Source: Scatophagus argus (taxonomy: Eukaryota; Chordata; Actinopteri; Scatophagidae). From it: DNA of 64,000 nucleotides. A program made the position numbers and the translations under genes. The stretch covers positions 12,497,501-12,561,500 of the forward strand of contig NC_058501.1 of assembly GCF_020382885.2 (NCBI RefSeq), written 5' to 3'. The notes under the pieces are model-generated. The model made no database searches and was not told the DNA's origin. It saw nothing but the letters and a program-made list of their open reading frames with translations. Below, piece after piece: positions 57,732 through 64,000 of this stretch; position 1 is the first letter of the stretch, and the number at the start of each line of letters is the position of its first letter.

Positions 57732-57870
57732 CTTTTATCAAAGAGCCAGTTCGATGAGGATGTATCAGCTGGAAAAGTCCACCGGTCAAGTTTGACTCAT
57801 CTGAATGGAGGACAGCCGATCCCTGACTCCTTAAATATGTGACGTCATCGCCCACATTGAGGCGGGATTT
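57732..57870 (-). promoter_or_regulatory. Promoter and non-coding exon 1, receptor copy 3, with CRE
   Basis: On the minus strand a TATTTAAG TATA-like box (about 57830-57837) lies just downstream of a perfect palindromic CRE, TGACGTCA, at 57840-57847. Exon 1 would end at 57732. The segment CGCCCACATTGAGG (57849-57862) aligns with CGCCCACTGTGAGG at the same place in units 1 and 2, where no CRE is present. Confidence 0.6.
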
Positions 57871-58439
57871 CAGGCTGCATGCTCTCTCCCCCTTTGAGGA
57901 CCATCAAGGTTCTTGTACCATGTAATACAAAGGCTGTTCGTGCGTGGCTGCTCGAGAAAAAAAAAAAGGAAAAGTTCTGGAAGAATTTCAGCTTCATTGA
58001 GAGATGGCTTACATGAGTGCATACTGTCTGAGGATGAAGTGTATGTGGGTATAATTCAGTTTAACCCCTGCACTGACAAAGTGCTTCATGCTGCCTCAGT
58101 AGTTATGTGGAAGTGTGCTGTGCTGCTGCTAATCTGTCTGCCAGTCTGACACACACAAACAGAAAAAGACTTGCCATGACACGTCTTCTTCAAATGTTCC
58201 CTGATAGAGCCTGTGTCCCTCTGGAAACTCCGCAAGTGAAAACACCGAGTAACCAAATGAATAAATGCATAAATTGTGGGTTGCTGTAGATGACTACCTG
58301 AGAAAGAGTGTAGTCGTGACTTCTCATGTACGCCAGTGATCCCGCTGCGTAATGTGTTTTTCTCTTTGTGGCTTAAGCTCATGTTTGCCTGAGGTTAAGT
58401 GTAATAGCTCTGTGCTGACTGTCCAAACTGACATTTGAA

Positions 58440-58720
58440 CGTGTAGGTTGCATATTTTTAATGTTTCATCTCTTCACTCACCACAACCTATAAGAAAGTC
58501 ACAGCAGCATCTGTCAATAATTTAGGGTTGCCTCGCTGTTTTATAAAATAGCAGGCTACTCCCTCTGTGCCACTGTCCATCTGAAACTGGACACATAACC
58601 GCCTCTGTAGAATCAAACCTGCAAAACCAAAGAGATTTGGGATAAAATATATACCTTTTTGTGTTGTATATTGGAATTTATTTTGCATCAGTAGCAAGAC
58701 AGTTTAACAGTTCTGAGTTA
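58440..58720. repeat. R block 3, diverged
   Basis: TTTTAATGTTTCATCTCTTC, then CACAGCAGCATCTGTCAATAA, GGTTGCCTCGCTGTTTTATA and CACTGTCCATCTGAAACTGG align to R block 1 (TTTTAATGTCTCTTCTCTTC, GGTTGCGAAACACTTTTCAT, CACTGTCCACTTGAATCTGC). It lies at the expected distance upstream of copy 3's promoter. Confidence 0.7.
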
Positions 58721-61700
58721 TCCTTCGTTAAAGCATCAGAAAGCTCTTTGCACTCTTATTCTCATTTATTTCTGAAGTGCAGTATTCAAGAAGTATACTC
58801 ATGAATTATGAAACAAGTTGGTGAAACAATTTGCAAACAAACACGCTGCTATAAGATACTTAAATACTAAGTATGCAGAGTGCTTTTGTATTTGCAGCTT
58901 TGTCATTTTCTGTAGATAATTGAAACAAAAAAAAGTTCAAAAAGGAACTTCTTTGGATAAGAATGGGATGTTTTTGGTCACTGGGGGAATACTCGTTACA
59001 CTGAACCAGGCATTACCAAAACATTGTACATTTACAGTGTATGCCAAAAGATGTAGGAATCTACTACAGAACAAGCCTGGCAAACAACCGCAGACCAGAA
59101 TGCAAGCTTAAAACAAAAGAAAATTTATACACACACCCTAAAGCAAATCTAACCTGTAATTCCCAGCAATTTTAACTTTTAAACCTGCCTGGCACGGCCC
59201 TGCTGCTGCTGTACTTTGTATATATCCCAGTCAGGTTCACAGTGTCCTGAAAACTGGAGCTGAAATCTATTTCCAGACCTCGCAATTACATGGACCTACA
59301 GATTAGTGTCATAAGTAGAGTAAAAAACAGGGCAAAAATAGAAGAAGTAATGAAACTTCCTGACATGCTGAAAGTTTAGGAAGTTAACAGTTTTTTGTTT
59401 AAATGAAAAACAGAGCAGAACTGGAAGGGAAAATACAATAAGAAGAGCAAGATGGGGGTATGGACAAGGGCAAGTGTTGGCTAGAGAAACTGAAAATCAT
59501 TCTCATGTCCTCAGAGATTAGCCCTACCTTTCTGTGGGAAAAAAGATTTCAACTGAGTTTGACTTCATGGTCATATTTCCTCCCACATGGTTCCTCTTTA
59601 CGCCTGGTGTTGCTGCCTCACTACCCACACATTTATACATCTTTATGACATGGTGCTTTTGTAGAATTCTCTGTGGAAAACTACAAAATATTTCCAGTTA
59701 TCAGTGTTTCTTTGCATTTCAAGTGTAAAAACACTGAGGCTGGTGCGTGAACACCGCTGTACAATTTCTTTGTTGTGCCTCACTTTGACAGTACCTCGAT
59801 AAGCAAGGTTCAGCAACATGTTGAAAAGCTCTTGAGCAGAATCTCTCAGGAGGGTTGAAAACAACCCATTTGTCATATTTTAATAAATAATAGTCAATTG
59901 GCAGTACTCCTTTGAATATCATAGATAATGAAGTTGTTGCCTCAACCTGTATTGGAAGTTGAATTTAAATGCACAGTATATAATTTCTGCCGTTTTTTCT
60001 TCATTGTTAAACAACCACCATCAACAACGAAAGTCTATCCGTGAGACCAAGGCAGAAACGGTCATATTTAGTAATGTTTTACACTTTCATTCATGTTACG
60101 TTTAGTTACGTTCACCTGCTCACTCTCCCATAAGTTATAGCAACAGGCGGCCAAATGAAACACACTGTTACCTTCAGTAAAGCTACAGATTTCTCTTGGT
60201 TTGATCATTGATATAAAATCTAGCTGTTTTTAGCCATATTAATCTGAAAATGTTACATATTACATCTTTCACACTGGCAAGAAGCACCAAAACTGTATTT
60301 TTCCTTTGAATAACAAGTATTTACACTGGCTTATAAATATCTGAGGTTGTGGCTTTAAAAGCTAAAACAACTTTGGGTCTTTGAGGATCTTAACCCCTGT
60401 AGTTGTTCACACAGTGAAAAACAATGAGGCTCAAAATCCTTAACTAATCAGATTCACACAGTTCGCTTCCAAAACCTGCCCAACCTTAAAACTGAGTCCC
60501 CTGCTAATGTACCACCAAACAGGAACTGTGGCCTGCCAGTAGTCCAGATGTGAGGGGGAGGAAGTAAAGAATGAGAGAGAAAGAAAGAGAGCGAGTGAAA
60601 AGAGAGAGAGACGATATATGTCTCTGTACATACTCTCAGCCTCTGCATGAGTTCAGAGCAACACCCTTATTTGAGTGTGTAGGAGGACTCATGTCTCTGT
60701 TATCATTGCCATCTTTTTTTCTGGATACATAAATATTCAGCATTTGAATCCCCACTGAGAGATATTTTACACCAAGTCCAAAAACAATTCATTATAAGTA
60801 CAGGAACCGGTTTTAAAATAAGCTGACCCAGTTCATTTCATCGCTCGCTTGAATCTACAATGAACAGCTCCATTTATAACACAAAATGATTGGACTGTTT
60901 TAGCTAGTCTAGACGGTATGGTTACTTTGCTTAAGTTGGTCCTGTTAAGGAATACCTCCCCACTTTTCATTTTTCTAAGATAAAATGTGCTCCTTTTTGA
61001 ATTTTTTTGCTGTATAGTTTTGTAAGAGAACTTAAAGGCAGAGCATTTTGCTGGTGTCTGTAGGGGATATTAATAGCTATTCCAAGGCTATAGTTTGAGG
61101 GAAGCCTTCAGAGCCCAGGGCTTGCCAGAGTTCTTGATTTACCAACCAAACGTGCAATTATGTTTGTGCCACACAAATACCAATTTGGGTGTGTAGAACA
61201 ACTAGTGGAGGTTTAAAGGGACTTTGGTTTTAGCAGAGGGTGACATATGCAGTTGGACTTTGGGGTTTATTATTCACTGAAACAGCTGCGAGGGTTGAGA
61301 AGCAACCTGAAAGGCACAGCTTAAATGTATGTAAGTATGTAAGTCTGTGTTTGGGACAGTGAAGTACTAATGACGTACTCCATCTCTCAGCACCACTGTT
61401 ATACACCCAGTATTTTTCGCTGCTGCTGAGTGCAAAACACTGAGCTCACAGCATTTCTAAATCCTTTTGTGAAATGGTGGTATACTAACTGTTGTGTTGA
61501 AACTTCTAGACTCCAGTAGCACTGTCACAAAGACATAAATAGTGGGAATCTGCTACGTCCCGAAACCTCTAAGGTTTGTTGATCTTGTTGCGGTGCTGAC
61601 TGGAAATCAAACCCTTGTCTCTCTGGGGTAGCAAGGTCAGGAATTTTGTTTTTCAAGTCAAAAACAGTGCCAATGTCTTTAGTCCCTATTGCTCAGTGAC

Positions 61701-64000
61701 AGTTTTTTTCCATGAACCATGCCACACACAAGGGGAAAAAAAAGCTGAACCTCAATAACCTAAACCACTTCCTTACATTCGTTCCTGCTTTCAACCACAA
61801 GGTCTGGTCCCCCTCAGCAGACCTAAGGGATACGAATAATCAGCTGGGCGCTGTCAGACAGCAAACAAGCCTGGCAATGCATAAGTCATACAGTTCTTTG
61901 AAACAGGGCTCTTTCTGTCTGTCCCACGGTATTTTGAGGTACCGTGGAATCTGATTAGAGGAACTGCCGCTGTTAAATAAGAACACCAAATGGTGAAATC
62001 AATGGCAGTAATGATTCTCTCCATATATTATACACTAAGGGTTGGGGGGGCAAATGCTGCCGTTTCATTGGTTATTACTTAGTTTTCAGAGACTGCAGTT
62101 TAGCTTCTTCCATGATTCATCTGGTCACATCCTAAATGTGCAATTGAGCAGGCATCTGTGTGTCATATGTGAGACTATCAAAGATGTTTCTGAACAATTA
62201 GTTGAGGAACTCTTTGCATCGGCTGCACATTTAACAGTTTTGGTAATTTAGTTTTCTCTAGTAAATGCCTACTGAAATGCCCTGTAACCTGTTTAACACT
62301 GAAAACTTAATGAAAATGTATCAGTATGGCACAGGTCTAGTGAAATCTAAACACAAAGTGAATAAACACATGATCACAACAGTGAACGTGTGTACGACCT
62401 GATTTTTATCTTTTACACAAAGTGGGTTTCTCAGTGTGCCAAGTTGTTGCACTTGTTTGTAATCAAAGAATACAAGCTCTGATAGGCAGGTTGCAAAAGG
62501 AATGAGCCAGACGGTGTGCGTTCCAGACAGTGATGAGGCAGGGGGGGCAGAACTTGCCTGTGCTGGATGGGAATGCATTATATTTTAACCTTAAGTGTAT
62601 AATCATAGGGTTTGGTCAAATGTACCCTCACATTTAAATGTTTTCCTGTCTGATTTAATAAACACCTGTGCTCATACATGAGTAACGGAGCCTGGTACCT
62701 CTCAGTACCTCTCCATTCTGAAACATTGACTCAGCATTGACTTTTGCAATGTTGAAACAGTAAGAGTGCTAAATGCTGATTTCTCTTACCCAAACCAGTG
62801 ATACAGAGGAAAAAGAGTCGATTTTCCAAGCTGTTGCAACAGGATTGTAAAATGATACCGTCATACTAAGTTCTGCTTTTGCAGCTTATTCAAGTTGTTT
62901 ATATGTTTCTCAAAGGTGTACAGGCCTTTAAAAGATGACGTGAGAGAAAATTACGTGCTGTTAACTAAGCTAGTTTATTTGATTTAAAGGAACTTAAATA
63001 AAGGGAGAAAAAACTGTCACAGGTAACACGCAGGAAACTGAAATCACTGACTGTGTCACATTTTCTGAACACGTTAGGTTTAGTCATGTAGTCTGTGTTA
63101 GGACTATGATTTTTACATCAAGGTTGAGCAATGTAAAATATGAAAATATGAACACTAGTTAACGCTAGTTCTGCTTTTATTCTTTTGCTCTGCACTGTGG
63201 ATGTGGAAAAACTGCACATTTGCAAAATCATAATTTTACTCTGGTCCAGGGCATCTTTAACCACATCTGCTACACCCACATACCAAGTCTTACTCAACAT
63301 CCACTAGGAGGAATGTCTCTTTGTGGTTCACATGAGGGCAGAACACATGCCATATCCAGTATGGTCCTGTAACAAACCTGTTGTAAGAAAATATAATCAT
63401 AGTTACACGGTTTTATAGAAAATGCACTGTTGCCTCAGTGAGATTAAATGTAGGGAGAAATTCCTCAGAATTTCATAGGAGCCTATGAGGAAAAAAACCC
63501 CACATAAATAAATGACAGAATTGTCAGTATCCGCACTTCAAATTGTTTTTACCCCCACTGAAGCTGCTGAAAAAGAGTATTTATTTGAAATTTTTTAGTC
63601 TACACTGTACATCTCCTGGATCTAAAACACCTTCCGAGCAACAAAATAAAAGTATACAGTGAGCTGTGTGCACATTGTGGTTTATGCATGTCTGCTAATA
63701 TGCTGCAGAAAGTGTGAAGGTGTGAAGAGAAGTGCAATAGCATTTCTCTGCATGTCCTTGTGCAGACTTTCCATTACAGCAAACTGGTGGACAGGTGTTT
63801 TCTCCACAGTCTGAACTAGTGTGTCATCTGTATGTGTATTTGAGAAGCCACGGTACTCAGAACTGTAATTTATAGTTTTGGTGAGGGCGACAGTAAATCA
63901 AAACAGATAGTATCAAAGAGTGTAGTGTACAGTGTAACAGAGTTGCTGCCTCCCATTCTGTCACAGCGTTTGGCTCCACAAGCTCTGACTCAGAAGCACT
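58721..64000. other. Intergenic sequence, no gene recognised
   Basis: Many short overlapping open frames but none with a domain, sensible splice sites or Met-led coding pattern. A purine-rich GAGA-type tract lies at about 60560-60615. No further array unit is visible to the right of R block 3. Confidence 0.4.

Larger units (their letters stand above)
52967..58720. repeat. Tandem duplication unit 3 (older, diverged)
   Basis: 52967-54430 is near-identical to the left part of units 1 and 2. A short deletion at the start (the GTTTTATTTTG segment after CATACAC) is specific to this unit. From about 54430 rightward, similarity becomes patchy: 55130-55420 still aligns to 41610-41950, then the receptor, promoter and R block are diverged but in the same order. 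Confidence 0.8.

Noticed and set aside
1..64000. CRISPR arrays, operons, ribosome-binding sites, tRNA or rRNA genes
   Set aside because: The window is vertebrate nuclear DNA. No regularly spaced repeats were seen, and the only tRNA-like boxes belong to SINEs.

Overview
This window looks like nuclear DNA of a ray-finned (teleost) fish. It has long AT-rich non-coding stretches, vertebrate-type splice sites, several degraded Tc1-like transposons and tRNA-derived SINEs of kinds common in fish, and vertebrate C2H2 zinc-finger and seven-transmembrane receptor genes. The species cannot be named from the sequence. All five protein genes I can support lie on the minus strand.

Region 1 (about 1-19,500): a very large zinc-finger gene. 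One uninterrupted coding exon starts at 7366 and runs off the left edge (more than 2,450 codons). It has about 780 residues of low-complexity acidic N-terminus, then at least 38 zinc fingers, many in alternating C2H2/C2HC pairs. Splice acceptors lie just 5' of the start codon. A GC-richer stretch near 19.1-19.9 kb with minus-strand splice donors is the best candidate for its promoter and first exon, which would imply an intron of about 12 kb. That intron-like stretch carries an internally deleted hAT transposon inserted into a LINE fragment, several Tc1-like remnants, hairpins and dispersed repeats.

Region 2 (19.9-31.5 kb): no host gene recognised. It contains transposon debris (a hAT BED-finger remnant, two longer degraded Tc1-like elements, one SINE) and otherwise unannotated sequence.

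Region 3 (31.6-37.6 kb): a second zinc-finger gene. It has a 642-residue single coding exon with 11 fingers, a candidate 49-nt non-coding internal exon, a non-coding first exon and a promoter with a GC box and several CRE-like TGACG motifs.

Region 4 (39.3-58.7 kb): a tandem array of chemerin/chemoattractant-type (CMKLR1-like) receptor genes. Three units of about 5.5 kb each hold a 3' flank, a receptor coding exon, an intron, a TATA promoter with a non-coding first exon, and a distal 'R block'. A fourth, leftmost unit survives only as fragments. A 1.9-kb probable solo LTR sits exactly between units 1 and 2 with a 4-bp target duplication, and a SINE is present in unit 1 only; both insertions are younger than the duplication. 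Receptor copy 1 carries several derived changes and a C-terminal frameshift. Copy 3 is older but has blocks almost identical to copies 1 and 2, suggesting gene conversion.

Region 5 (58.7-64 kb): no gene recognised.

The zinc-finger proteins are presumably nuclear DNA-binding regulators and the receptors presumably leukocyte cell-surface G-protein-coupled receptors. Nothing in the sequence links the two groups functionally.
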